Program-made: the position numbers and the translations under genes
The notes under the pieces: model-generated
Database searches by the model: none
What the model saw: only the letters and a program-made list of their open reading frames with translations
Told to the model about the DNA's origin: nothing
Shown here: piece after piece, positions 17,084-27,133 of the stretch
Layout: each line of letters starts with the position of its first letter
How positions within the stretch are numbered: the stretch's first letter is position 1
NCBI GenBank assembly: GCA_003554945.1
Contig: PWHN01000039.1
Coordinates: forward strand, 1 to 51,393
DNA from: a bacterium
GTDB lineage: Bacteria > T1Sed10-126
Direction: 5' to 3'
DNA length: 51,393 nt

Positions 17084-17174
17084 TAATCACGTGGGGCTGC
17101 TGAATAGCTTCAATATAATCATTGGACGTGGCGGTTGAGGGATAGAAATAAATATTTAATTGGAGGCCTATGAT

Positions 17175-17948
17175 ATGCTGCAGAAACGGATAATTCCCTG
17201 TTTGGACGTTGATGACGGTAGGGTAGTAAAGGGTGTTAACTTTAAAAATTTACGAGATGCAGGTGATCCGGTTGAAGTTGCACGCCGGTATGACGAGCAG
17301 GAGGCCGACGAGCTTGTCTTTTTAGACATCACAGCTTCATCCGACCGGCGAGAAATTATGATGGAGACGGTTAAGCGGACGGCTGATGAAATTTTTATGC
17401 CTCTTACTGTTGGCGGTGGCATTAGGACGACGGAAGACATGCAAAAAATCCTTGCTGCCGGCGCGGATAAGATATCAATTAATACCGCTGCAGTGGAAAA
17501 TCCCGATCTGATTGAAGCTGGGGCCGAACAGTTCGGTTCGCAGTGCGTGGTGGTTGCTATTGATGGCCGGAGAGTCGACGCTGACAGCTACGAGGTTTAT
17601 ACTCACGGTGGGCGAGAAGCGCGTGGGTTGGACGCCGTAGAATGGGCTCGTGAGGTCGAGAAACGGGGAACCGGTGAGATACTTTTAACCAGCATGGAGA
17701 CCGACGGGACCAAAGATGGTTTTGACATTCCCCTGGTTAAAAGCGTCGCTGAAGCCGTGGATATTCCTATAATTGCCAGCGGCGGAGCCGGTGAGCCGGC
17801 CCATTTTGTCGAAGTGTTTAAAAAAACTGAAGCTTCCGCGGCGCTGGCTGCTTCTGTCTTTCACTACGATGAATACCCGGTACCCGAGGTAAAAAAATAT
17901 TGTCGGGATCACGGTGTTGCTGTCCGCCCACCCTGGGGAGGTAAATGA
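17175..17948 (+). CDS. hisF: Imidazole glycerol phosphate synthase, cyclase subunit
   Basis: [55 protein letters not shown]. Confidence 0.97.
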   Translation: MLQKRIIPCLDVDDGRVVKGVNFKNLRDAGDPVEVARRYDEQEADELVFLDITASSDRREIMMETVKRTADEIFMPLTVGGGIRTTEDMQKILAAGADKISINTAAVENPDLIEAGAEQFGSQCVVVAIDGRRVDADSYEVYTHGGREARGLDAVEWAREVEKRGTGEILLTSMETDGTKDGFDIPLVKSVAEAVDIPIIASGGAGEPAHFVEVFKKTEASAALAASVFHYDEYPVPEVKKYCRDHGVAVRPPWGGK

Positions 17949-17949
17949 A

Positions 17950-18603
17950 ATGACAGAGATAAATTTTGATGAGAATGGACTGGTGCCGGCAATTGCCCAG
18001 GATTATGAGACAGGCGAGGTTCGAATGCTGGCCTACATGAACGCTGAGGCCGTGAATAAGACGCTTGAAAGCGGTTATGTTCACTACTACAGTCGCAGCC
18101 GGCAGGAGCTCTGGAAAAAAGGCGAGACCAGCGGTAATCTGCAGAAATTCAGAGGACTGCGTCGTGATTGTGACGCCGACGCTCTGCTTATCCTGGTCGA
18201 ACAGGAAGGGGTCGCCTGTCATACCGGCGAGAGAAACTGTTTTTACGAGGAGTATGATCCGGATACTGAAAGCTGGAACAAGGTGGACTCGCTTCCCCGA
18301 GACTTGCTCGGAGCCATTCTTGGTGAACTGCAGCGGATAATTCGCTCGCGGGCTGAAAATCTTCCCGAGGGCTCGTATACCACCCGGCTGCTGGACGATG
18401 CGCCGGACAAATCATCTCTTGACCGTATCCTTGAGAAAATTGGCGAGGAAAATACTGAACTCATGCTGGCTGCTAAAGACCAGGATAACCGTCGGTTTGT
18501 CGAGGAGAGCGGTGATTTGCTCTACCATCTGCTGGTTCTCTGCCGCCGGCTTGATGTTGAGTTAAGCGACCTAGCTGAAGTTCTTCAGGCCAGGCGCAAG
18601 TGA
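17950..18603 (+). CDS. hisI: Bifunctional phosphoribosyl-AMP cyclohydrolase / phosphoribosyl-ATP pyrophosphatase
   Basis: HisI part [44 protein letters not shown]; HisE part [37 protein letters not shown]. Confidence 0.95.
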   Translation: MTEINFDENGLVPAIAQDYETGEVRMLAYMNAEAVNKTLESGYVHYYSRSRQELWKKGETSGNLQKFRGLRRDCDADALLILVEQEGVACHTGERNCFYEEYDPDTESWNKVDSLPRDLLGAILGELQRIIRSRAENLPEGSYTTRLLDDAPDKSSLDRILEKIGEENTELMLAAKDQDNRRFVEESGDLLYHLLVLCRRLDVELSDLAEVLQARRK

Positions 18604-18615
18604 GGATTATTTGCT

Positions 18616-20106
18616 GTGCTAACTCCATCGCTTGATGAGTTGCCCCCATCCGGGAAACTTGACGGCTTAATACCGGTCTATCGTAAGTTTAATGCCGATA
18701 CTCTAACTCCCGTTTCCGCTTACCTTAACTTAACCGACGGAGCTAGCAAACCGGGTTTTTTGCTGGAAAGTGTAGAAAAGGGAGATCAACTGGCTCGTTA
18801 TTCTTTTGTCGGGGTTGAACCCCGCGGCACGATTGAAGTCAAAAACGGGCAGGTTAATATGCCAAATTTTCTAACGCCGGTTGAAACTGCCGATCCCTAC
18901 GAAGTTGTGGATACTATTACCGAAAAGTGGAATTACAGGGCTGACGATGCTCTGCCGGCTTTTACCGGCGGGCTGGTCGGTTATTTTGGCTATGAGACGG
19001 TACATCAGATTGAACCGAGTGTGCCTGTCAAACCGCCGACAGAGGAGATATCCTTTCCCGACTGTTTACTTTATTATGTTGAGTCGATGGTTATTTTTGA
19101 CCATGTGGAGCGTTCCGTCTATCTGGTCGGACACCTGGATACACGAGCCGAGAAGGCAATAGAACAGCAGTATGTTGAAATAGAAAAAAGGTTGAAGCGC
19201 TGGCGTGAAATGCTCACTAAGGCACCGGTGGCCCCGCCGGTGAAAGAGCCTGACCAGCCGGTGAGTGAACGTGTCAGGTCAAATTTCAAAAAAGAACAGT
19301 ATCTTGAAGCAGTGCGGACGGTGCAGGATCACATAAGGACTGGCGATGCCTTCCAGGTTGTTATATCGCAGCGTTTTGAGCTTGAAGATCCTAACCATCC
19401 GTTCAATATTTATCGCCGTCTGCGGAGCTTGAACCCCTCACCATATATGATTTATTTTGACTTCGAAGATTTTCAGCTCGTTGGCGCCTCGCCCGAGATG
19501 CTCGTTCAAAAAGAGGGAAGCACCGTTAGAACACGGCCAATCGCCGGCACCCGCCGCCGCGGAGCTGATCCGGTTGAAGACCAGGCGCTGGCCCGTGAGT
19601 TACAAAACGATACCAAAGAACAGGCCGAACACACTATGCTTGTCGACCTGGGGCGCAATGACCTCGGTCGTATTTCCAAACCGGGAACGGTCCGGGTAAA
19701 TGAAAGAGCCGTGGTTGAACGCTACTCTCACGTGATGCACCTGGTTTCAGACGTTGTTGGGGAGATAAAAGACGACTGCACTGCTGTGGATGCGCTGCGA
19801 GCTACTTTCCCGGCCGGTACTGTAAGTGGTGCTCCGAAGGTTCGCGCTATGCAGATAATTGACGGCTGTGAACCCGACCGCCGTGGTCCTTACTCGGGTG
19901 CCGCCGGATTTTTTGGTTTTAACGGTGATCTTAACACATGTATAATTATTCGAACGTTGATTAATCAGGGGGATAAAGTTTACGTTCAGGCTGGTGGCGG
20001 TATTGTGGACGATTCGCGTCCGGGACGAGAATTTGAGGAGACCCGTGAGAAAGCCCGCGCTCTTCTGCGCGCCCTCGAAACACTCCCCGACACCGACTTT
20101 ATTTAG
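18616..20106 (+). CDS. trpE: Anthranilate synthase component I
   Basis: TPVSAYLNLT; GDAFQVVISQRFE; TRPIAGTRRRG; DLGRNDLGRISKPGTV; FPAGTVSGAPKVRAMQII. Confidence 0.96.
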   Translation: MLTPSLDELPPSGKLDGLIPVYRKFNADTLTPVSAYLNLTDGASKPGFLLESVEKGDQLARYSFVGVEPRGTIEVKNGQVNMPNFLTPVETADPYEVVDTITEKWNYRADDALPAFTGGLVGYFGYETVHQIEPSVPVKPPTEEISFPDCLLYYVESMVIFDHVERSVYLVGHLDTRAEKAIEQQYVEIEKRLKRWREMLTKAPVAPPVKEPDQPVSERVRSNFKKEQYLEAVRTVQDHIRTGDAFQVVISQRFELEDPNHPFNIYRRLRSLNPSPYMIYFDFEDFQLVGASPEMLVQKEGSTVRTRPIAGTRRRGADPVEDQALARELQNDTKEQAEHTMLVDLGRNDLGRISKPGTVRVNERAVVERYSHVMHLVSDVVGEIKDDCTAVDALRATFPAGTVSGAPKVRAMQIIDGCEPDRRGPYSGAAGFFGFNGDLNTCIIIRTLINQGDKVYVQAGGGIVDDSRPGREFEETREKARALLRALETLPDTDFI

Positions 20107-20120
20107 CTCCTCGAAGAAAA

Positions 20121-20161
20121 GTCCCCTCTCCCCTGGAGGGAGAGGGTTAGGGTGAGGGGGA
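20121..20161. repeat. Palindromic C/T-G/A-rich intergenic repeat (trpE-trpG junction)
   Basis: CCCCTCTCCCCTGGAGGGAGAGGGTTAGGGTGAGGGGG; hairpin CCCTCTCCC/GGGAGAGGG. Confidence 0.7.
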
Positions 20162-20252
20162 AAGCTTTTTGGAGAGGTTTTATTTAAGGTGCTCCGGAGT
20201 TTTAGTTGTTGAATAATTGAAAGAAACAAGAATGCCGTCTGCGAGTGATAAT

Positions 20253-20867
20253 ATGGACCTTTTAGTAATTGATAACTACGATAGCTTTACATACAACCTT
20301 GTGCAGTATATCGGCGAGGTGGCAAGCGTACCCCGGGTTGTTCGTAACGATAAAATAACCGTGGAAGAAATAAAGAAAGATCCGCCGGAGGCAATTGTAA
20401 TCAGTCCCGGACCGGGCCGCCCGTCAGACGCTGGAATTTCACTTGCCGTTATTGAAAAGCTTGGCCCGGATCTGCCGATACTGGGGGTCTGTCTCGGCCA
20501 GCAGTGTATAGCTTCTGTTTTTGGGGGGAAAATCGTTCAATCAAAAGAAATTTACCACGGCAAAACTTCGCCGATCTATCACGCCGAGACGCCGCTTTAC
20601 AAGGGAGTTGAAAATCCTTTTGAGGCGACTCGTTATCATTCGCTCGAAGTTGATCCGGCCACCCTGCCCGACGAGCTGGCCGTTGATGCACTTACTGAAG
20701 ACAACGAAATAATGGGTCTGCATCACGTTGAATTTCCACTAATAGGAGTTCAATATCATCCGGAGTCAATTTTGACCCAGGCCGGCAAAAAAATCATTAA
20801 AAATTTTTTAGACTATGCTCGCAACCCCCGTCCGCTGGGGGACTCGGAGTTGGTGAAAAAAACTTAG
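20253..20867 (+). CDS. trpG: Anthranilate synthase component II (glutamine amidotransferase)
   Basis: LLVIDNYDSFTYNLVQYIGEV; ISPGPGRPSDAGIS; GVCLGQQCIASVFGG; GVQYHPESILTQAGKKIIKNFL. Confidence 0.95.
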   Translation: MDLLVIDNYDSFTYNLVQYIGEVASVPRVVRNDKITVEEIKKDPPEAIVISPGPGRPSDAGISLAVIEKLGPDLPILGVCLGQQCIASVFGGKIVQSKEIYHGKTSPIYHAETPLYKGVENPFEATRYHSLEVDPATLPDELAVDALTEDNEIMGLHHVEFPLIGVQYHPESILTQAGKKIIKNFLDYARNPRPLGDSELVKKT

Positions 20868-20917
20868 TGACCGGTTACGGTCGAAAATGTAACCGTAAGT
20901 GTCTACGTTTTCTGGTT

Positions 20918-21110
20918 GTCATTCCCGTGGAAGCGAGAATCCAGCGGAAGTTCGGTGATCGGTAACTTCGGTAGAACAAGGTCAACCTCAAAGTCACTGG
21001 ATTGTCCGGTCAAGCCGGGCAATGACGACCGAAAGTCACTGGATTGCCCGGTCAAGCCGGGCAATGACAGAACGGAGATGATATGGATTGCTGGCCAAAC
21101 CCGCAATGAC
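20918..21110. repeat. Repeat cluster between trpG and trpD: GTCATTCCCG-type half-copy (20918-20943) and three module B copies (20998-21026, 21040-21068, 21082-21110)
   Basis: TGGATTGTCCGGTCAAGCCGGGCAATGAC, TGGATTGCCCGGTCAAGCCGGGCAATGAC and ATGGATTGCTGGCCAAACCCGCAATGAC in close succession. Confidence 0.85.
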
Positions 21111-21170
21111 GTCGGTGGCGCTAAACAGGTACCAAATACGAATAAATAAAAAAAGAGAGGAGCAATAATC

Positions 21171-22199
21171 TTGAATTTTTCGGAAATTCTGGAGTCAATA
21201 ATTGCAGGAGAGAGATTAACTTTTGACGAGGCCCGCCGGCTGATGGACAGTATAATGGATGGAGAGCTGGACGGTGCCCAGATAGGTGGACTGCTGGTGG
21301 CTTTACGTTCCCGCAGTGAATCGCCGGAAGAAATAGCCGGTTTTGCCGACAGCATGCGCGACCATGCCCGTTCGCTGGATATTAGCTCAAAATATCGACC
21401 GCTTGTTGACACCTGTGGTACCGGTGGGGATGCCGCCGAGACTTTTAATATTTCAACCCTTGCTGCTATTGTGGCGGCTGCCGGCGGAGCACGGGTTGCC
21501 AAGCACGGCAACCGGTCGGTCTCGAGTCGCTGTGGTAGCGCTGATCTGCTTGAGGCGCTGGGCGTGAAAATAGAACTGGCTCCCGAGGCGGTAGAAGAGT
21601 GTATCCGTGAGGTGGGAATTGGATTTATGTTTGCACCAATTTTTCACATTGCCATGAAGCACGCTATCGGCCCCCGCAAGTCGCTGGGGATACGGACAGT
21701 TTTTAATCTTCTCGGTCCACTTACCAACCCGGCCGGTGCTGACCGGCAACTACTTGGAGTCTTTGGCGCCGAATGGGTAAATCCGGTTGCTAACGCTTTA
21801 AACCGTCTGGATATAGATAGAGCGCTTGTTGTCCACGGTCTCGACGGGATGGACGAAATAACCCTCAGCCGGCGCACAAAATTTGCCCGGCTGGAAGGCG
21901 GCGAATTAAAGCACGGGCAGTTTACACCAAAGGATTTTGGCCTGGAACGAGTGGATCTTGCTGAGCTACGGGGAGGTGGCCCGGAAGAAAATTGTCAGCT
22001 TGCCCGGGATTTGCTGGCCGGTCAAGCGCCGCGTCCGGCGGAAGATATAGTCTGTGTGAACGCCGCAGCCGTATTAGAGCTGGCTGACCGGGCAGAAAGC
22101 ATAAGAAAGGGAGTTGAGCTGGCGCGCGAGGCAATTCACTCCGGTAAAGCTGTCGAGAAGCTCAAACATTTCGTTGAGTTCACTCAACAGGCTCGATGA
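21171..22199 (+). CDS. trpD: Anthranilate phosphoribosyltransferase
   Basis: VDTCGTGGDAAETFNISTLAAIVAAAGGARVAKHGNRSVSSRCGSADLLEALGV; FNLLGPLTNPAGA. Confidence 0.97.
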   Translation: MNFSEILESIIAGERLTFDEARRLMDSIMDGELDGAQIGGLLVALRSRSESPEEIAGFADSMRDHARSLDISSKYRPLVDTCGTGGDAAETFNISTLAAIVAAAGGARVAKHGNRSVSSRCGSADLLEALGVKIELAPEAVEECIREVGIGFMFAPIFHIAMKHAIGPRKSLGIRTVFNLLGPLTNPAGADRQLLGVFGAEWVNPVANALNRLDIDRALVVHGLDGMDEITLSRRTKFARLEGGELKHGQFTPKDFGLERVDLAELRGGGPEENCQLARDLLAGQAPRPAEDIVCVNAAAVLELADRAESIRKGVELAREAIHSGKAVEKLKHFVEFTQQAR

Positions 22200-22230
22200 T
22201 ATTATCATGTTTTTGTGCTACCATTAAATT

Positions 22231-22866
22231 ATGTGGATAAAAATTTGTGGACTCTGTAATTCTCATGATGTCCGGCAGATTGCTCGTCTTGACGGTGTGT
22301 CTGCTATTGGTTTGAATCGGTATAAGCCCAGCCCACGTTATCTTACACGCAAACGGGCCGCCGAATTCAGTCGTCTGATCAGGCGAATTAATCCGAACAT
22401 CTCCGTTGTGGCTTTATATGTCAACGCCCCCGTAGATGTTATATTTTCTGACGCCGATGAGTTCGCGCCGGATATTATACAACTACACGGCGACGAATCA
22501 CCGGAATATGTGCGCCGTCTGCGCACTCAAAGAGCTTCGATTATCAAAGCTTTCAGGATTGAGCCTGACTTTGATTTTTCAAAACTAAAGGACTACGAAG
22601 TCTGGCGTTATCTGCTCGACGCCTATCATCCGGAAAAATACGGTGGGACCGGGGAAGTGGCTCCCTGGGATAAAATTGCTGCTGAACAGGGGGAGACAGA
22701 GATAATTCTTGCCGGCGGATTGACGCCGGATAATGTTGCCACCGCTATCAAAACGGTCAGACCGTGGGGGGTCGATGTCGCCGGTGGCGTGGAAAAGAAA
22801 GGACGCAAACAGATAGATCAGGTGCAAAAATTTATTTCTGAAGCTAAAATAGCCGGAGGAGCATAA
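22231..22866 (+). CDS. trpF: Phosphoribosylanthranilate isomerase
   Basis: MWIKICGLCNSHDVRQIARLDGVSAIGL; IQLHGDESPEYV; LAGGLTPDNVATAIKTVRPWGVDVAGGVE. Confidence 0.95.
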   Translation: MWIKICGLCNSHDVRQIARLDGVSAIGLNRYKPSPRYLTRKRAAEFSRLIRRINPNISVVALYVNAPVDVIFSDADEFAPDIIQLHGDESPEYVRRLRTQRASIIKAFRIEPDFDFSKLKDYEVWRYLLDAYHPEKYGGTGEVAPWDKIAAEQGETEIILAGGLTPDNVATAIKTVRPWGVDVAGGVEKKGRKQIDQVQKFISEAKIAGGA

Positions 22867-22868
22867 AA

Positions 22869-24080
22869 ATGCCAATTTCATATCACGAGGAGAGACATTT
22901 TGGAGAATTTGGTGGACAGTATGTCCCCGAGACTCTGCTCGCTCCGCTTGAGGAGCTAACAGAGGCGTATAAAACTTTTGCGAGTAGCGAAGAGTTCCAA
23001 AAAGATTTTAAGCGTATAGTATCGGAATACAGCGGTCGTCCGACACCTCTGACCTATGCGCAGCAGCTCTCCCGGGATCTCAACCGTGAAATTTATTTAA
23101 AACGTGAAGATCTCAATCATACCGGAGCGCATAAACTCAACAACGCTATTGGCCAGATATTACTTGCTGACCGCATGGATAAGGAGAGAATTATTGCTGA
23201 AACCGGCGCCGGCCAGCACGGTGTCGCTGTCGCTACTGTCTGTGCTTATTTTGACAAAGAATGCATAGTCTACATGGGTGAAAAAGATATTAAGCGCCAG
23301 TCCCTGAACGTCTATCGCATGGAGCTGCTCGGGGCGCGGGTGGAACCGGTTAAAACCGGTGCCCGCACTCTGAAAGACGCTACAAGTGAAGCGATACGTG
23401 ACTGGGTGACCAACGTTGAAAACACTCACTATCTGCTCGGGTCGGTCGTCGGTCCTTATCCCTATCCGGACATGGTCCGCGATTTTCAGGCGATTATTGG
23501 CGAAGAAACGAAGGAACAATTTCAGACTCAGACGGGCACCGACCCGGATGGTCTTGTCGCCTGTATTGGGGGCGGTTCTAATGCTATGGGCCTTTTTGCC
23601 CCTTTCCTTGATAATGAAGAGATAGAGTTATTTGGCGTTGAGGCGGCTGGTGAAGGTATTGATAGCGGTCGTCACTCGGCTCCGCTTGTTACTTCCGGTC
23701 ACGGCGTCTTACACGGCAGTAAAAGTTACCTGATGTCTGATGAAGACGGTCAGGTGCAGACCCCTCACAGCGTTGCCGCCGGTCTTGATTACCCGGGAGT
23801 TGGTCCTCAGCTTGCTGATCTTAAAGAAAAGGGACGGCTGCAGGTTAAAGCGGTTAAAGATGACCAGGTCATTAAGGGTTTTAAATATCTCTCGGCACTG
23901 GAAGGAATCATACCGGCGTTAGAACCGGCGCATGTGTTTGGATTACTGGCCGAGGAGCCCGACTGGCTCGGAGACTGTGAACAGGTGGTTATAAATCTCT
24001 CCGGTCGTGGTGATAAGGATGTGCTTGAAGTGGCTGAATATGAAGGCCGTGATCTTCTTGCCGGGGGTGAGGCGGAGTGA
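22869..24080 (+). CDS. trpB: Tryptophan synthase beta chain
   Basis: GEFGGQYVPETLLAPLEEL; LKREDLNHTGAHKLNNAIGQILLA; AETGAGQHGVAVATV; CIGGGSNAMGLFAPF. Confidence 0.98.
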   Translation: MPISYHEERHFGEFGGQYVPETLLAPLEELTEAYKTFASSEEFQKDFKRIVSEYSGRPTPLTYAQQLSRDLNREIYLKREDLNHTGAHKLNNAIGQILLADRMDKERIIAETGAGQHGVAVATVCAYFDKECIVYMGEKDIKRQSLNVYRMELLGARVEPVKTGARTLKDATSEAIRDWVTNVENTHYLLGSVVGPYPYPDMVRDFQAIIGEETKEQFQTQTGTDPDGLVACIGGGSNAMGLFAPFLDNEEIELFGVEAAGEGIDSGRHSAPLVTSGHGVLHGSKSYLMSDEDGQVQTPHSVAAGLDYPGVGPQLADLKEKGRLQVKAVKDDQVIKGFKYLSALEGIIPALEPAHVFGLLAEEPDWLGDCEQVVINLSGRGDKDVLEVAEYEGRDLLAGGEAE

Positions 24081-24877
24081 ATAGACTTAAGAAGGTGTTT
24101 AAAAAGAGACTTGAGGCAGGTCAAAAACTCTTTCTTCCTTATCTCTGTGCCGGCGACCCAGATCTTGAAACTTCACGCGAATTAGTTTTAACTGTAGATG
24201 AAAATGGTGCCGACGTGTTAGAATACGGTTTCCCGTTCAGCGACCCGGTGGCCGACGGTCCCACGGTTCAGAAGGCGGGCCTGCGTAGTTTTGACTCGGG
24301 CGTTAGCCTCACGAAAGTCTTTGCGACAGTATCTGATCTACGGTCTGAGACGGAGCTGCCGCTGGTTATGATGACTTACTACAACCCCGTGTTAAAACGG
24401 GGAGAGGACTGGTTTTTAGAGCATACCTCTGAAGCTGGCTTCGATGCTATCTTGGTCGTTGACCTGCCCCCCGAGGAGGGGCTGGAGTTTTATCAGCGTG
24501 CCGCCGATTACGAGCTGGAGACAATTTTGCTGGCAACACCAACAACGCCTCCCGAACGGGTCCGTGAGTTAAGTCAGCTTGCGACCGGTTTTATTTACTA
24601 TGTTATGGTTACCGGTGTAACCGGCGCTCGGACCGGTTATGACACAAAACTGGCCGAACGTCTGCAGGTCGCACGTGAGGCCTGTGAAATTCCACTGGTT
24701 GCCGGTTTTGGTGTCTCAAACTATGAAATGATTGCCCCTTATCTTGACTATGTTGACGGGGTTGTAACGGGGAGTGCACTGATTCAAAAAATTGAGGATA
24801 ACCTCGGTGAGCCGGACAAAATTAAATCTGAAGTGGAACAATTTGTGCGCAATTTAGCCGAACCGCTTCACAGTTAG
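24077..24877 (+). CDS. trpA: Tryptophan synthase alpha chain
   Basis: LFLPYLCAGDPDLETS; EYGFPFSDPVADGPTVQKAGLR; MTYYNPVLKRG; GVTGARTGY; AGFGVSN. Confidence 0.97.
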   Translation: MNRLKKVFKKRLEAGQKLFLPYLCAGDPDLETSRELVLTVDENGADVLEYGFPFSDPVADGPTVQKAGLRSFDSGVSLTKVFATVSDLRSETELPLVMMTYYNPVLKRGEDWFLEHTSEAGFDAILVVDLPPEEGLEFYQRAADYELETILLATPTTPPERVRELSQLATGFIYYVMVTGVTGARTGYDTKLAERLQVAREACEIPLVAGFGVSNYEMIAPYLDYVDGVVTGSALIQKIEDNLGEPDKIKSEVEQFVRNLAEPLHS

Positions 24878-24912
24878 CATTCTCGTAATTTTCGCCGGGA
24901 AGTGATTGTCAA

Positions 24913-26256
24913 ATGAGAGCTTTTAAAGATATATTTGCTCGTTTTATTTTTGCGTTCTTGTTTTTGGCGTTATTTGTTTTTGCTGGCACCTTATTTCCCG
25001 GTGGAGTGAGTGCGGAAGAACCGGCCAATGAATTTTATTACCAAATTGAAATAAATACCGCTATCAATCCTATCACAGCCGACTACCTTGAGCGGGCCCT
25101 GGAGGTTGCCGAAGCTGACGGTGCCCTGGGACTTATTGTTAAGCTGGATACTCCCGGCGGGCTGATGGAATCTCTTTCTCGCATGAACTCCGCCATATTA
25201 AACACTGACGTGCCGGTAATTGTCTGGGTTGGTCCGGCCGGTGCCCGGGCAGCTTCGGCCGGCGCTTTTCTTACTTACGCCGCTCACGTGTCGGCAATGT
25301 CACCGGGGACCAGAATTGGTGCCGCCCACCCGGTAACAGGAACGGGTGAGGATCTTGAGGGAGAGATGAAGGAAAAAGTTGTCAGTGACGCCGTTGCTCA
25401 GATCAAGAGCCTGGCCCGTCGTCACGATCGCAATGAAACATATGCCGAAAAATTTGTTCGTGGCAGCCTGGCGATCGGTCATGAAGAAGCATTTGAAAAT
25501 AATGTTGTAGACTATCTGGCCGACTCGGTCGAGAATTTAATTGAGCAGTTAGAAAGCCGCCAGCTTGTTATTCGCGAGGATCATGAGGTTAAATTAGTCG
25601 CGGCGCCAGTTGTCGAAATAGAGCGCACCTGGCGTGAAAATTTCTTTGGTGTCCTGCTCAATCCCAACCTTGTCTTTATCTTTCTTACGCTTGGAATTTA
25701 TGGGCTAATTTATGAGTTTTCCAATCCCGGCCTGGGAATTGGAATTGTCGCTGGAGGAATCTGTCTTTTGATTGCTCTTTACGGATTAAACATTTTGCCG
25801 GTAAACTATGCTGGGCTTGGTTTGCTGCTTTTAGGAGTGGTTTTAATGGGGCTTGACCTGTTTGTGCCGAGTTACGGTGTTTTGACTCTCGGTGGACTGT
25901 TTTCTTTTGTGCTTGGCTCTGTTATGCTTTTTGACACCGCGGCCTTCGCCGTCTCACCGGGAGTAATTGCCGGTGTAGCTCTGGCGACTGTCGGATTTTT
26001 TGTTGCCGCCGGCTATCTGGTAGCAACAAGCTGGGGTAATCCGGTTGAAATTGGTGATGATTCAATTGTTTCACGGACCGGGGTAGCCCGGTCGAAATTG
26101 GACCCCGAGGGCAAGGTTTACGTCTGGGGAGAATACTGGACTGCTGTGAGTGAGTCTGGTGAAACTGTTGCCGAAGGAACTGAAATTGAAGTGGTTGACC
26201 AGGAGCGTAACAAATTATTTATTAAACCTTTGAGTAAGGAAAGGAGTGAGGCGTGA
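24913..26256 (+). CDS. NfeD-family membrane protein with ClpP-like serine protease domain
   Basis: [74 protein letters not shown]-terminal TM segments and OB-like NfeD domain. Confidence 0.92.
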   Translation: MRAFKDIFARFIFAFLFLALFVFAGTLFPGGVSAEEPANEFYYQIEINTAINPITADYLERALEVAEADGALGLIVKLDTPGGLMESLSRMNSAILNTDVPVIVWVGPAGARAASAGAFLTYAAHVSAMSPGTRIGAAHPVTGTGEDLEGEMKEKVVSDAVAQIKSLARRHDRNETYAEKFVRGSLAIGHEEAFENNVVDYLADSVENLIEQLESRQLVIREDHEVKLVAAPVVEIERTWRENFFGVLLNPNLVFIFLTLGIYGLIYEFSNPGLGIGIVAGGICLLIALYGLNILPVNYAGLGLLLLGVVLMGLDLFVPSYGVLTLGGLFSFVLGSVMLFDTAAFAVSPGVIAGVALATVGFFVAAGYLVATSWGNPVEIGDDSIVSRTGVARSKLDPEGKVYVWGEYWTAVSESGETVAEGTEIEVVDQERNKLFIKPLSKERSEA

Positions 26257-27032
26257 TGGAATTGGCAGTCGGACTGGTAAGTTTTTTAGCTGTGGTAGCG
26301 CTAATTATTTTGAGTGGGGTAACAATTGTTAAAGAATATGAACGAATAGTTGTTTTTCGGTTGGGACGTTACGTAGGCACGCGGGGACCGGGCTTGACTT
26401 ACGTGATTCCGGTAATCGAAAAGAAAGAACGGGTTCCACTGCGTATTATAACTCTTGACGTGCCGGCACAGGAGGTTATGACTGAGGACAATGTACCTGT
26501 TGAAGTAAATGCTGTCGTTTATTTCCGGGTTAAAAAGCCCGAGGATGCAATAATTCAAATCAGCAACTATTACAAGGCCACAAGTGAAATCGCACAGACC
26601 ACGCTTAGAAGTGTGGTCGGGCAGTCTGAACTCGACGAGTTGCTGGCTGAACGCGAGCAGGTAAATCAACAGCTCCAGGAGATTATTGATGAGCAAACCG
26701 ACCCCTGGGGAATTAAGGTTACCGCTGTAGAGGTTAAAAACGTTGAGCTGCCTTCTTCAATGCAGCGAGTTATTGCTCGCCAGGCTGAAGCTGAACGTGA
26801 ACGGCGTGCTAAAATTATTGCCGCCCAAGGTGAATACCAGGCTTCTGAAAAACTTAACCAGGCTGCCGAGGTCATTGGTCAGACCCGGGTTGGTATCCAG
26901 CTTCGCTTTCTGCAGACTTTAACTGAAATTTCTTCGGAAGGCAAAACTACTGTCGCCTTCCCACTTCCTGTTGACGTTTTCAGCCAGTTGTCTAATCTTC
27001 TTGAAAGCATAAATGAGCCTGCAGAGGGTTAA
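26253..27032 (+). CDS. Slipin / SPFH (stomatin-like) family protein
   Basis: [69 protein letters not shown]. Confidence 0.95.
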   Translation: MMELAVGLVSFLAVVALIILSGVTIVKEYERIVVFRLGRYVGTRGPGLTYVIPVIEKKERVPLRIITLDVPAQEVMTEDNVPVEVNAVVYFRVKKPEDAIIQISNYYKATSEIAQTTLRSVVGQSELDELLAEREQVNQQLQEIIDEQTDPWGIKVTAVEVKNVELPSSMQRVIARQAEAERERRAKIIAAQGEYQASEKLNQAAEVIGQTRVGIQLRFLQTLTEISSEGKTTVAFPLPVDVFSQLSNLLESINEPAEG

Positions 27033-27133
27033 TACGCATAGTTTTAAAAGATTCAACTAACTTGATTAGCGAACACTAAAGCAGAATTATGGATAGTAAC
27101 TATACTTGATATATTGCATCGTATGCAGAGGGT

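Noticed and set aside
19747-20229. 160-aa - strand ORF
   Set aside because: Antisense to trpE plus the G/A-rich repeat; translation lacks domain features.
20998-21110. Short CRISPR-like array (three copies with about 42-nt period)
   Set aside because: Spacing is only about 13 nt between repeat cores and the third copy is degenerate; same family as dispersed repeats elsewhere.
20903-21511. 202-aa - strand ORF with repeated SLPGLTGQSSDF and SRFHGNDNQKT
   Set aside because: The peptide repeats are translations of the intergenic hairpin repeats and the rest is antisense to trpD; not a real protein.
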